A stretch of DNA of 64,000 nucleotides from Hanleya hanleyi. Its lineage: Eukaryota > Mollusca > Polyplacophora > Lepidopleurida > Hanleyidae. A program made the position numbers and the translations under genes. Location of the stretch: the NCBI GenBank assembly GCA_036873755.1, contig JAVTVY010057091.1, positions 230,926 to 294,925 on the forward strand, read 5' to 3'. Below the pieces are notes generated by a model. The model worked only from the letters and a program-made list of their open reading frames with translations, ran no database searches and was not told the DNA's origin. Shown here piece by piece: positions 9,861 through 19,534 of this stretch. Position 1 is the stretch's first letter, and each line of letters starts with the position of its first letter.

Positions 9861-10651
9861 AACCTAATGGACATTGTCATACTTTTTAATTTGTGTAACT
9901 TATTTAGCATAATTACTGAATTATGATGTTTCATATGAGCAAAGCTGAATTGTTTTCCCTGAAAAGGATTTTGAGTTTTATTAAATACATTTGTATCTGA
10001 GATAAATGTTGGTAGTTCTCCGGTTACAATGTAGTTAACTCCATGAGCATGAGTTCAGGCGAACATTGTTCATTGCATAGCATACACATTGTAGACCATA
10101 GGCTTCGCACATCCTCAAACATAACACTGTTGTCTTCGAACTATATGGAAAATTGTTCAACCACTGGCAAGTCTGTGGTCCATCATCGCCAAGCAATCCA
10201 ATAACCAAACAAAAGAATACAAATACATGCTCTTCAGTGAAACTGGTTATAGCTGACATTGATTGACTTGCCGATGGTCAGCTTTTGAACGAATGAAGGG
10301 TAGATGGAAATAGTTTCCTGGGTCGTGACATAAGGAGAATTGACAATTGACGGGGCTACCAGAACAGAAATGTACGAAAACACATCTTCAAGAGGTTGCC
10401 ACTTGCAAAATGCCAAAGTGCTGAAAAGTAGGGTTCCAATGTGAGATAATGTACCAGATACATGATTTGATACAAACCACACATCCATGAGTGAGTCGGT
10501 TGTAGAAACCTATTTCACAGGTTCAAAAATCTCATGTGACCAACTGTATATGGCTGTGAACAAAAAATGATGGTGTCAGTTATATTGCTAGTATATATTC
10601 CGCTGGTCTGGTTGTTTCAGTCTGTATGATATGCAGCTTGTACATTTTCAG
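9861..10651. other. Intron sequence without recognised features
   Basis: AT-rich single-copy-looking sequence leading to a CATTTTCAG acceptor. The short minus-strand open frames at 10035-10259 and 10234-10488 do not resemble any protein I know. Confidence 0.5.
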
Positions 10652-10736
10652 TCCGACAGTTTGGAAGAAGAACAAAAAGCTAGGAGAACCGAGACAGAAA
10701 AACTGAAGGAAGCTTTGAATGAAAAGATCAAATCTG
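10652..10736 (+). CDS. CCDC186: CCDC186 coding exon 4 of the window
   Basis: An 85-base exon between TACATTTTCAG and GTATGTTA. It encodes a strongly charged helix (DSLEEEQKARRTETEKLK) and ends one base into an Ala codon. The rest of that codon is 20 kb away at 30788, beyond the TIR-bounded insertion. Confidence 0.78.
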
Positions 10737-10992
10737 GTATGTTAACTGATGACTCTAGTTATAAAACAAAGTTGTGTGTGGCTGCTACGAAAATATAAAT
10801 GGCAGAGATTTGACGATGCAAAGACTAATTGTGAATGACATAAAGCCGGTGGATGATAAAGTTATGAGGAACTTTGAAATCTGTACGATTAAAGATGTAC
10901 TCCGTAAAGATAAGGTAAATCTTGTACAAATTGAAGTGTGGTGGATTTATCTTCCATATTAATCTATATAGACCTTTTGTTCAGGTAATTAA

Positions 10993-11215
10993 GGGACTGT
11001 ATCCGTCCATCGTTTGCTGTTGAGACGTTTTAAACGATGAAAAAAAATGTTCAGCAACTACACCCATCGTTTGCACCATCGTTTTTTATGTAGCGAATGA
11101 TAAAAAAAACCATCACCGAAGATTGCCGAAGGTGCCGCTGTCGTTCGGAAGAAAACGTCGTCGTTTGAAAGAAAACGATTGTCGGCTGACAAAAGACGAT
11201 TGCACGTGTTCAGCT
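10993..11215. repeat. Left terminal inverted repeat of the 19.6-kb block
   Basis: The first 60 bases match the right end best. Beyond that both arms share repeated CGTTT/AAACG and CGATCG-type motifs (for example AAAACGATTGTCGG) with weaker alignment. Similarity fades before 11300. Confidence 0.65.
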
Positions 11216-12044
11216 GCGCATAAATACACACTGGGTGAACAGGCTATGCCTTCGCTCTCAACTGCGGACGTGTGGAACAAAATATAGCGCTCTCAACGAA
11301 TTTGAAAATGGGTTTATTACAGGGGAAATAAATTACACTTCCGCGTTTTAAAGGTTGTGATTACGGGAAGTCGCTTTCTGTGTGTAAATTGATATATAAA
11401 AATGACAATCATCTAGCTATGATAATGGAAGTATTACATACGTAACTAAAACTGAATGTTTTAACACCCTCTCCATGTATGGACGGTGTGAGAATTTTCT
11501 TTGAATAGGCCGGAAAAGGTAATCAACAGATAACTCGGCCGATATCTTACTGATCTGAATTATGTTCAGTTACTATTAAACTTGAAGAGATACCCGTTTC
11601 AGAAATATTTAGGTTGATAAATATTTCCTTGTTATTCAGGGCGATACGGAAATGTTTACCAGGGAAAGATGTTGTCATGGTGTCGATTCGCCCGGAGATT
11701 TTCGCGATATGCCGACACTAGGTTTTGATCAGTTTCCTTGAAAACGCACGGATACAATAGAAATCTAAATAAATATTTTTCATCGCGAGTATTATAGGAC
11801 CATGAAAATATATCATTTTTGTATCTTCAGCCGTTTTCTTATAATGTTTACCGGAAAGCCTGTAACACAATTTGCGGCGAATTTTCCTGAAATTTGCCCA
11901 CTTCAGAGCGCGTTTTCAATACCTCTCTGACAAATCGTTTTACACTTTTCTCGGTAAATATCACATGAAAAGGGCTGAAGAGACAGAAATGATATTTGTA
12001 TTTTGATAATCTTTTGATACTCGGGATGAAAACAATTGTATTTA
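11216..12044. other. Left interior of the 19.6-kb block, no recognised gene
   Basis: AT-rich sequence with no ORF of note. No repeat partner was found elsewhere in the window. Confidence 0.45.
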
Positions 12045-13158
12045 GATTTTTAGCCCACCATCACCAGATGGTGGGCTGTTCAAATCGCTTTTCGTCCGTG
12101 GTCCGTCGTCCGTCCGTGAACAATTCTTGTTATTGCGATTTCTCAGGAACTACTGCATGGATCTTTCTCAAATTTGGTACACAGGTTCCCCTTGGGGTCT
12201 AGTTGTGCAAGATACCTTTTTTGGTCCGATTCGAAAATCAAATATGGCCACCAGGCAGCCATCTTGGATTTCCCCATGAAACCTTGTTATCGCGATTTCT
12301 CAAAAACTACTGCATGGAACTTTCTCAAATTTGGTACACAGGTTCCCCTTGGGGTCTAGTTGTGCAAGAAACCTCTTTTGGTCCGATTCGAAAATCCAAT
12401 ATGGCCACCAGGCAGCCATCTTGGATTTCCCCATGAAACCTTGTTATCACGATTTCTCAGGAACTACTGCATGGATCTTTCTCAAATTTGGCACACAGGT
12501 TCCAATTGGGGTCTAGTTGTGCAAGATACCTTTTCTGGTCCGATTCGAAAATCCAATATGGCCACAAGGCGGCCATCTTGGATTTCCCCATGAAACCTTG
12601 TTATCGCGATTTCTCAGGAACTACTTCATGGATCTTTCTCAAATTCGGTACACAGGTTCCCCTTGGGGTCTAGTTATGCAAGATAGCTTTTCTGGTCCGA
12701 TTCGAAAATCCAGTATAGCCACCAGGCAGCCATCTTGGATTTCCCCCATGAAACCTTGTTATCGCGATTTCTCAGGAACTACTGCATGGATCTTTCCCAA
12801 ATTTGGTACACAGGTTGCAATTGGGATCTAGTTGTGCAAGATACCTTTTCTGGTCCGATTCGAAAATCCAATATGCTCACAAGGTGGCCATCTTGGATTT
12901 CCCCATGAAACCTTGTTATCGCAATTTCTCAGAAACTACTGCATTGATCTTCCTCAAATTTGGTACACAGGTTTCCCTTGTGGTCCAGTGCAAGATACCT
13001 TTTTTTGGTCCGATTGGAAAATCCAATATGGCCACCAGGTGGCCATCTTGAATTTCCCTTGAAACATTGTTATCGTGAATTCTTAGGAACTACTTCATGG
13101 ATCTTTCTGAAATTTGGTACACAGGTCCCACATGGGGCCTAGTTGTGCAACATACCTT
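12045..13158 (+). repeat. Hairpin-headed 157-bp tandem array
   Basis: Starts with a perfect 11-bp-stem hairpin at 12052-12077 (AGCCCACCATC, loop ACCA, GATGGTGGGCT), then GTCCGTGGTCCGTCGTCCGT, then about seven 157-bp units. Landmarks recur at 12178, 12335, 12492, 12649, 12807, 12963 and 13119 (GTACACAGGTTCCC box). The hairpin plus short tandem core resembles non-autonomous Helitron/Helentron-type or pearl-type repeats of molluscs; that assignment is inference. The open frames across it are repeat translations. The last unit is cut by the DIRS-like insertion at 13159 and resumes at 19511. Confidence 0.85.
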
Positions 13159-13357
13159 ATTCGTTGCCTAAATCGTAAACCTGCTTCAATTATTGCCTTT
13201 AAACTCCATTTAAATGCACAATCAAACGTAGAAAACGGAAGTTAAAACTAAAAATTATCTCCCCTAGGAGATAGAGTTATCCGCCCCTAGGAGAGCTCTC
13301 ACTCTTCCCAACGTGGTTACTATATAAGACAATGCACAGCCCATTCTCTTCCTCTTT
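13159..13357. repeat. Left inverted terminal repeat of the second DIRS-like element
   Basis: About 180 bases (from roughly 13177) are almost perfectly complementary to 19287-19467, including CTCCCCTAGGAGATAGAG and GTGGTTACTATATAAG. The latter TATATAA box, followed by the gag-like frame, makes this the likely promoter/leader region. The outermost 20 bases instead match the complement in the ICR. Confidence 0.88.
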
Positions 13358-13496
13358 CTCCTGTTTGCTCGAGCAGTGCACATCTAGGGAAGTATTCAGA
13401 GTCAATTTTACAACATTGGTTGTTGTTGTCTCGCTGGTATATCCTTTATCAAGTGTTGAGTTTGTTGTTTATTCGGAACTTACTTACTGTATTATT

Positions 13497-13730
13497 ATGT
13501 CGGAAGTTCCGTCTTTTATTCCGTGTCGTACGTGCGGGAAAAATTTGTTCCCTTTGGACGCTCACACGGCTTGCTTTTCATGTAAAGATTTGTGTTATTG
13601 TGCGTCCACGTGCGCGGAATATGTATTATGGGTTCCGACGGCTTGGAAGATTTATGCCCAGGGCCGTCGTGCTTTGTTTTATATGCTTGTGAGGACCCGT
13701 CTATTTCGGAGATCGACAGACGGGTCTTAG
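13497..13730 (+). pseudogene. DIRS gag-like N-terminal remnant with zinc finger
   Basis: An ATG at 13497 opens a 77-residue frame containing C-x2-C-x9-H-x2-C-x2-C (residues 10-29), a putative zinc-binding motif at the start of the likely Gag-type ORF1. The frame stops at 13730, far short of a normal Gag, and no continuation is recognised. It lies just downstream of the left ITR, where DIRS elements carry ORF1. Confidence 0.55.
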
Positions 13731-16559
13731 AAATTTCTTTGGTCAATGTGTGAAGTGTTGTTAGGATCTTGACCGAGCTGGTCAAGACCCAGTTTCTCCA
13801 CGTCGGTATGTATTCCATACTATCATACACGAAGATAATTCTGGTTGCTAGACAGTTTGACCCGGTCCGGAGTTTCATTGTCTAGGTTGATCCAAAACCC
13901 GTTCCTTTGTACGCTCAACAAAGACCAGGTCGGTGCCTGGCCATTCCATTGTCTCCTTCAGACAAAAGAATTCTTTACCGCAGGTTATTTCGCCTGTCTA
14001 TCGGTACCACATATCTCTTCCAAAAAGGAAAGCTAATAAACAACGTGGACATAGTTTATTTAATTCCGTGCCCGATCTATTTGTGGGGCGAATGTTGGAT
14101 TCGTTTTAGTCGGCCACGTGTTTAGTGTCTTTGGACGTACGTCGCTAAATACTTGGGGCGGAGATTTTAAATTCTCTTGAAATGATCGTCTGACGATGTT
14201 CTTCTAAAAGTCTTTATGAAATCTCATGTTTAACAAATAACACAGTCCTGCTTTAGGCCAGTGTGTAGTCAATATTACGTCTTCACACAAACTTTGAGTT
14301 ACGACCCGGTGTGTTTGAGGTAGGCTTTTATTAGTCTCCAACATTCCGTTTTTGTTCGGTCAGTATGGAGCCTATTGTGATGTACTTTAAACGAACAAGT
14401 TTTTGTTTCGTTGTTTCATGATTTTATCCACTGAATTGTTGTATAAATTACCAGGATTGTGAGAACTACCCTCGTTTGACGCGGGAGGTTCGGTTTTCTC
14501 CGCCGGGGAAATCCGAGTCTTTATAAGCAGTCCGTCAAGGTTTCATGTTGTTGTTGTATGTTTTGTTCGGACTTTGATTGTTCTCACCTGCATCCATTCA
14601 ATTCTGTGGCATACCAAGAAGGTAATCGCTTGTTATATCAAGTATTATTATGTGATTTTGATATCCTGTCTTCAAGAGAGATCTTACGGAGGTTTTATTC
14701 TGCCTCTCATGTTTACGTGTTTGTTGTTTTTGTGTACGTAACCACATCTCAACCCTATGTAAACGATGTTATAATAATAGCATAAATGGATGTTACGGGG
14801 CTTCAATGCTACGACTATTTATTGCATTTTAATGAGCGTCTTTGCTGATCTCTTTATGTGATTAAGGGTGTGTCGATCAACAAAGGGATCACGTGTTGGT
14901 TATCGTGAGTAAGTAATTCTATTACCCACTGTTTATTGTGATTCTGTGCTATACCTTGATACACAATTTTGTTTTATACATGTGATTTGTTTTGTTTCTC
15001 ACCAAGCTGTTCCATCTGTATACTGTGTTACGCTTATAATTCAGATGGACTTATGCACTAATTTTAATTTCTTCCCTATGAGAAAATTTAAAATTTACTA
15101 GCGTGAGTGGGAATCTATTGGTCCGGCCAAGGTTTAAGCCTAATGACACGTAAGTCGTGAAGTCTTCTATGGTTTCTTTCTACCAAGTTTGTATTACCAG
15201 TACAGTCTACTAGAGCATCAAACTGCTCTTTAGTAATGTTCTTACTGTTCTTCCGCTTCTCGACAAATTTGTTCGTGTTAGGTCATTTCAAATTCAAAAT
15301 TTTTGAATAACCTCATTTTCCTGCCGGCGAGAGACCTTAAATGTTTTTCCTCTCTTCGGGAATTTAAAAATCCTTTAAGGATTTGTTTTGGTTTCCTGGA
15401 AAAATCTTTGTTCTGGATGTCGATTGTGTGACTTTTTGGTTATTGATAGTAACATTGTTGTAAATGTTTAATATTCTCTCCATATAAAACTCCAGTACTG
15501 AATCTCATGTACAGGAGACAAATTACATCGGGAGAGGTCATAATGTAACCATATTCATTGACACATTATTTCATGTTCACTGACACAAAGATCCATAATC
15601 CCATTTATCTCATTGAGCTTACATTTGGTGATTAACACTACAAACATTTAATATGTTCATCTCTACTGCGTTTAAAGAGAAGGAAAATTTATTACATTCG
15701 ACTTCGGGGTTACTGTTTGCAACGCCCTTCGGTTACGTCGTGTACTTTTATAAGTTTGTATCCTGCTCCAGTTTGAGCGTGTATATACATTAAGTTGTTG
15801 TGAATTAGGAAATCACTACGTTGTTTATCATATACAACGTTTCTCGCATTTTTCACATTACGCTTTCCTATTACACCTTTGACGGCATGTTCATTACGCC
15901 GTCATGTGTCTCTCATACACCTGTGCGTCGTTCTATTACATCGGTTAGACGTTTCCGGTACGCCATAACGCCGTTTGTCACGTCATTTCTTCATTTGCGA
16001 GATGCATATTTTATATCCATTCATCGGCACCCCTTTGATTCTTCATCGTCGGTCATCGGCGGGAGGGGAAGTCCGTTCGTTTGGCGTCATCTTTCCACTT
16101 GTATCAATTCTTCTCGGGTTTTTCACATTGTGATTTACTTAGGTTCGTCGTTACTCTACGAAGAGAGTCCTGTCCAGACCTTGTTGTTTTCCAGTCTGGA
16201 GTTCAGAATATCAAAATTGTATTACAATCAGCAGTATTTGGTCAAATACTGTTATATGGAATAGGTCTTTGGATTATGGACGTGGATATTCTCTGAGGAC
16301 GACGGCGGGAATGTGAATGACGGACTAGTCACCTTTAATTGAATTCAGCACAGTGTTGTTTTAACAAAGAACCATGTTGACTTTAACACACAAACATTGT
16401 GTTGAGATCCATTTACCTTAGGATTGTGCTTAAACAACACAATGTTTTCGTGGTGTACTTGGACAGTTTTTCCGGCTTTCTCCATCAAGTACTTTATTCC
16501 TGTATAGACCGTTACACCAATGGTTAGACTTTGACTTTATGGTTCTGTCATCAACCTTA
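13731..16559. other. Degenerate interior of the second DIRS-like element
   Basis: About 2.8 kb where Gag and RT/RNase H should be. I find no YxDD box or RNase H motif in any frame, only short ORFs such as 15821-16264, which I cannot tie to RT. The region is either heavily mutated or was replaced by unrelated sequence. Confidence 0.5.
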
Positions 16560-17529
16560 AGGTTGTTTATTATATGTAGGACCTTACTTGCTTCGTTCCT
16601 ATATTGGTCCTGGTGCCGAGGACGTGATACCGTCCCCGATTCTATTTCCCTCGCAATTGACTTCCTCCTTCACCTTCACCAGGATAGGGAGTTTCATATT
16701 AGCACCATGGAGGGCTATCGATCTGCTCTGGCTAGCGTGTTAGGTCTTACCTTTGGTACCGACTTTAGCCTTAACGATTATATCTCTGCGCTTATTCGCG
16801 CCTTCGCATTACAGTCGCGTTGTACTCGCCAACTGTTACCGAAATAGGATATCGGTGTGGTTCTGTGTACCCTGATTTACCATCTTGTGAACCCTTAGAG
16901 TCCGCGTCTATAAAGCTGTGTCTTATGAGACGGCCTTTGTGGCGGCGTTTGCTTTGACGTCCAGAGTGTCTCATCTTTATGCTCTTTAAAGATCTTCTAT
17001 GACCTGGACAGCGGATTGGTCTTGCATTCTTTGCGGCCCATTCCTGAATTTATTGCCAAAAATGAGTCTGTTCGTTCAGGTCCGTGCGCTCAACGTCGTA
17101 CTCCATTCCTACGTTGTCAGACTTTGTACATGGCCTCGGGGTCGATCTTCTGCTAGATCCTGTTCGAGCCTTCCGTCACTATCTTACTCGATTTCGTTCG
17201 CGGTTTTCGGCTACGGTTATCATATCCCTTCGCCGGTCAGCAAGGCTTGATATTTAAAAAAGCCGCGTAGTTGAAGAAGACGATAAAATAGTCTTATCAA
17301 TTGCCAGAAGGTAGATTTACTATTGACGCCCCCACTACTGGCTTCCATTTCTTCTAATGTGTTTCGTACCATCGCTACTCATGGCCTTTATGGAAGAACT
17401 TGTCCCTTCTTGATATTGTCCAGTTCTTGTGTCTGGACTGCAAATTCCACATTCACAAATTTCTATCTGTGTGATATGTCAGTGCAGTCAGATAGTGTGA
17501 CCACGCTTAGGCCACTAAGGGCTACCTAG
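16560..17529 (+). pseudogene. Decayed DIRS tyrosine recombinase
   Basis: Matches the recombinase of the first element in pieces: LLHLHQDREFHISTMEGYRS and SLNDYISAL (16650-16790), TWTADWS near 17000 and TANSTFTNFYLCD (17430-17475). The segments lie in different frames with stops between them, the Arg of the conserved LRD is Cys, and the HxxR motif has become FRTI. It is clearly inactive. Confidence 0.85.
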
Positions 17530-18203
17530 CACGTGGTTAGTTCTTTCAAGAAGAGAGGGGGGGCAGAATTTGTCACCATTGCAGCAAGGCAGCCATCTTG
17601 CTCCAGGGAAGCTAGCTCAAATGGTAGAGCGCTCGCTTTGCGTGCGAGAGGTACCGGAATCGATTCCCGGGTTCTCCAAGCCAACATTTGCCTCAAGTAT
17701 GTTTCAATTTTAAATCTTCATCATGATCGTCTTTGAAGGAAGGAATAAGTCGGATAGACGACCATGGACTCTCTAATCATCAATCTAAGTGGTCTGACAC
17801 TTTGAGAGTTTTAATCTTTGCCTTAACTACGGTTTTGCTTGTGTCTTTCAGCTTGAAACTGACTTTCTTCTGGATGATCTCAGCTGTGTGTCCTACGCTC
17901 GTCTCACAGGACAAGTTGGACGTAAGTCGTTGGTGGATTGAGAATGGCGTGGCTTGGCGCCCTCTAAGACCAAGAAGACCTAACAACCCGAGTGGTAGAG
18001 GATCCGGACATCTTGGTAGAGTTTACATATCACACCACGAGCACAGCTACATGGATGGAGGCACTCAAGAATAAGTATATTCTGTATCATATCCATGATT
18101 TACCCTTTTAAGGGAAGACACTCAAAAGATAAGTTAGATTAGTATCTTCTATTACTACTCCATATTACCCTCGGCTTTACCGGCCAGGTTTCTTTTGTTG
18201 AGA
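17388..18203. repeat. First copy of an internal tandem duplication in the second DIRS-like element
   Basis: Covers the recombinase 3' end (from TTTATGGAAGAAC) and about 650 bp of noncoding DNA. The same order recurs from 18204 to about 19020: recombinase tail, a GAAGGAA.AA.AAGT box (17737 and 18475), a GTGTCTT.CAG box, a TCTCAGCTG box and a GTGTGGCTTGGCG.CCTCTA box. The offset is about 816 bp before the tRNA-like insert and about 738 bp after it. Confidence 0.8.
17606..17678 (+). tRNA. tRNA-Ala(TGC)-like sequence, possibly a pseudogene
   Basis: 73 bases fold as a tRNA: acceptor GGGAAGC/GTTCTCC with one A-C mismatch and two G-U pairs, D arm GCTC/GAGC, anticodon stem CTCGC/GCGAG with loop TTTGCGT (anticodon TGC, alanine), T arm CCGGA/CCCGG with one mismatch, and discriminator A. 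The A box TAGCTCAAATGG is perfect. The acceptor and T-stem mismatches suggest decay. It sits inside the first copy of the duplicated 3' region of the DIRS-like element, and its roughly 80 bp explains the size difference between the two copies. Confidence 0.6.
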
Positions 18204-18357
18204 TTTATGGAAGAACCTGCCCCTCCTTGACATTGTCCAGTCGTGTCTGGACAGCGAACTCCACGTTCTCCAATTTCTATCTAAGAGATATGTCAGTCCA
18301 GTCAGATAGGATGACCACGCTTGGGCCGCGTATAGATGCCCAGCACGTGGTCAACTA
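18204..18357 (+). pseudogene. Duplicated recombinase 3' end
   Basis: A second copy of the recombinase C-terminal segment, with FSNFYLRDMS-like residues and a stop at 18355-18357, followed by the same A-run/G-run as after the intact gene at 2458. It has no upstream coding sequence in frame, so it is a product of the internal duplication. Confidence 0.8.
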
Positions 18358-19127
18358 AATTTTTTAAAAAAAAGGGGGGGGCGGCATTTTGTATCATCGC
18401 AGCAAATCTGCAAATTGCTGTATCATCTCATCTCATTCATACTATATAGTCCACATTTGATTGATCACATATTGAAGGAAGAAATAAGTTCAGATGGACA
18501 ACCTTGGATCCTCTAAGAGATGTCGGACACTAAATCATCACTCTAAGATGCCTGACTCCATGGTGAGTGTGATCTTTACCTTAATTGCGGTTTGGATTGT
18601 GTCTTACAGGTTGAATCTGACTTCCTTCTCATGATCTCAGCTGCGTCATCTACGATCAACTCCCAAGAAGCAAGTTGGACGTAGACGTTTGTGGACTGAG
18701 AGTGGTGTGGCTTGGCGACCTCTAGGCACGGACCAGTTATGCTTCACCCGGACTTAGGAACAGCCAAGAATCTGCATACAGATAAGCCTTACCAAGTAGA
18801 CCCAATAGCCCTAGTGGTACAGGTCCCTTTCTCTTGGTATAGATGGCTTCCCGAGTAGACCCACCAACTCTATGGGTAGGGGTCCTCTCTCGGTAGAAAA
18901 TACTTCCACACCACGAGCACAGCTACATGGCTGTAGACATTCAAGATAAGTACAACTGTATCTTATCCACATTTTAACCTTTTTTTACGGTCATTGACCA
19001 GGGTTTCAATTGTTTGATTATTGATGTCTCATATCCATGTCTGTGTCTTCCCAGCGGTTACTTAGCTTGCCTTTGAATCTGCTACTTGGCCGAGGTTTCC
19101 CTCCTTCCACCTGTTGGTACTGAGGCA

Positions 19128-19218
19128 ATAATTGAAGCAGGTTTACGATTTAGGCAACGAATATTAAACATTTATAAACAATGTTTCTATTCGTAACTAA
19201 ATCAAACCTGCTTCAATT
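19128..19218. repeat. Internal complementary region of the second DIRS-like element
   Basis: Bases 19124-19162 (ending GATTTAGGCAACGAAT) are the reverse complement of the left terminus 13159-13197. Bases from 19163 (ATTAAACATTTATAAACAAT) are the reverse complement of the right terminus ending at 19510. The two meet without gap or overlap. This is the bridge used for cDNA circularisation in DIRS elements. Confidence 0.93.
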
Positions 19219-19510
19219 TAATGCGCCCTCCCGTCCTTCCCCTCAGACCGCGGCCTAGTTCACTACTGGTCTCGGTTATTACAATGAGAAAGAGGGAGAG
19301 AATGGGCTGTGCATTGTCTTATATAGTAACCACGTTGGGAAGAGTGAGAGCTCTCCTAGGGGCGGATAACTCTATCTCCTAGGGGAGATAATTTTTAGTT
19401 TTAACTTCCGTTTTCTACGTTTGATTGTGCATTTAAATGGAGTTTAAAGGCAATAATTGAAGCAGGTTTGATTTAGTTACGAATAGAAACATTGTTTATA
19501 AATGTTTAAT
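19219..19510. repeat. Right inverted terminal repeat of the second DIRS-like element
   Basis: Contains the mirror of the left ITR (19287-19467) and then the terminal box TTGTTTATAAATGTTTAAT. At 19511 the 157-bp array resumes for about 24 bases. Confidence 0.88.
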
Positions 19511-19534
19511 CTTTGGTCCGATTCGAAAATCCAA

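Larger units (their letters stand above)
13159..19510 (+). mobile_element. DIRS-like element, complete end to end but coding-defective (6352 bp)
   Basis: Inserted in the 157-bp array: array sequence stops at CATACCTT (13158) and resumes with CTTTGGTCCGATTCG at 19511. Contents in order: left ITR, a gag-like zinc-finger remnant, about 2.8 kb without recognisable RT, a decayed tyrosine recombinase, a tandemly duplicated 3' region, an ICR and a right ITR. The ends are fixed because the ICR is the exact concatenation of their complements. The flanking array shows no target-site duplication, as expected for recombinase-mediated insertion. The ITRs are nearly identical although the genes are ruined. 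Confidence 0.88.

Noticed and set aside
12174..13142. Series of 60-100-codon plus-strand frames with repeated peptides
   Set aside because: They translate the 157-bp tandem units and recur with the repeat period; no protein evidence.
13516..13878. 120-codon minus-strand frame
   Set aside because: It runs antisense to the gag-like zinc-finger frame of the DIRS-like element and has no motif of its own.
16000..16260. Possible RT remnant in the second DIRS-like element
   Set aside because: A few words resemble the RT region of the first element, but no motif block aligns in any frame, so I did not call RT.
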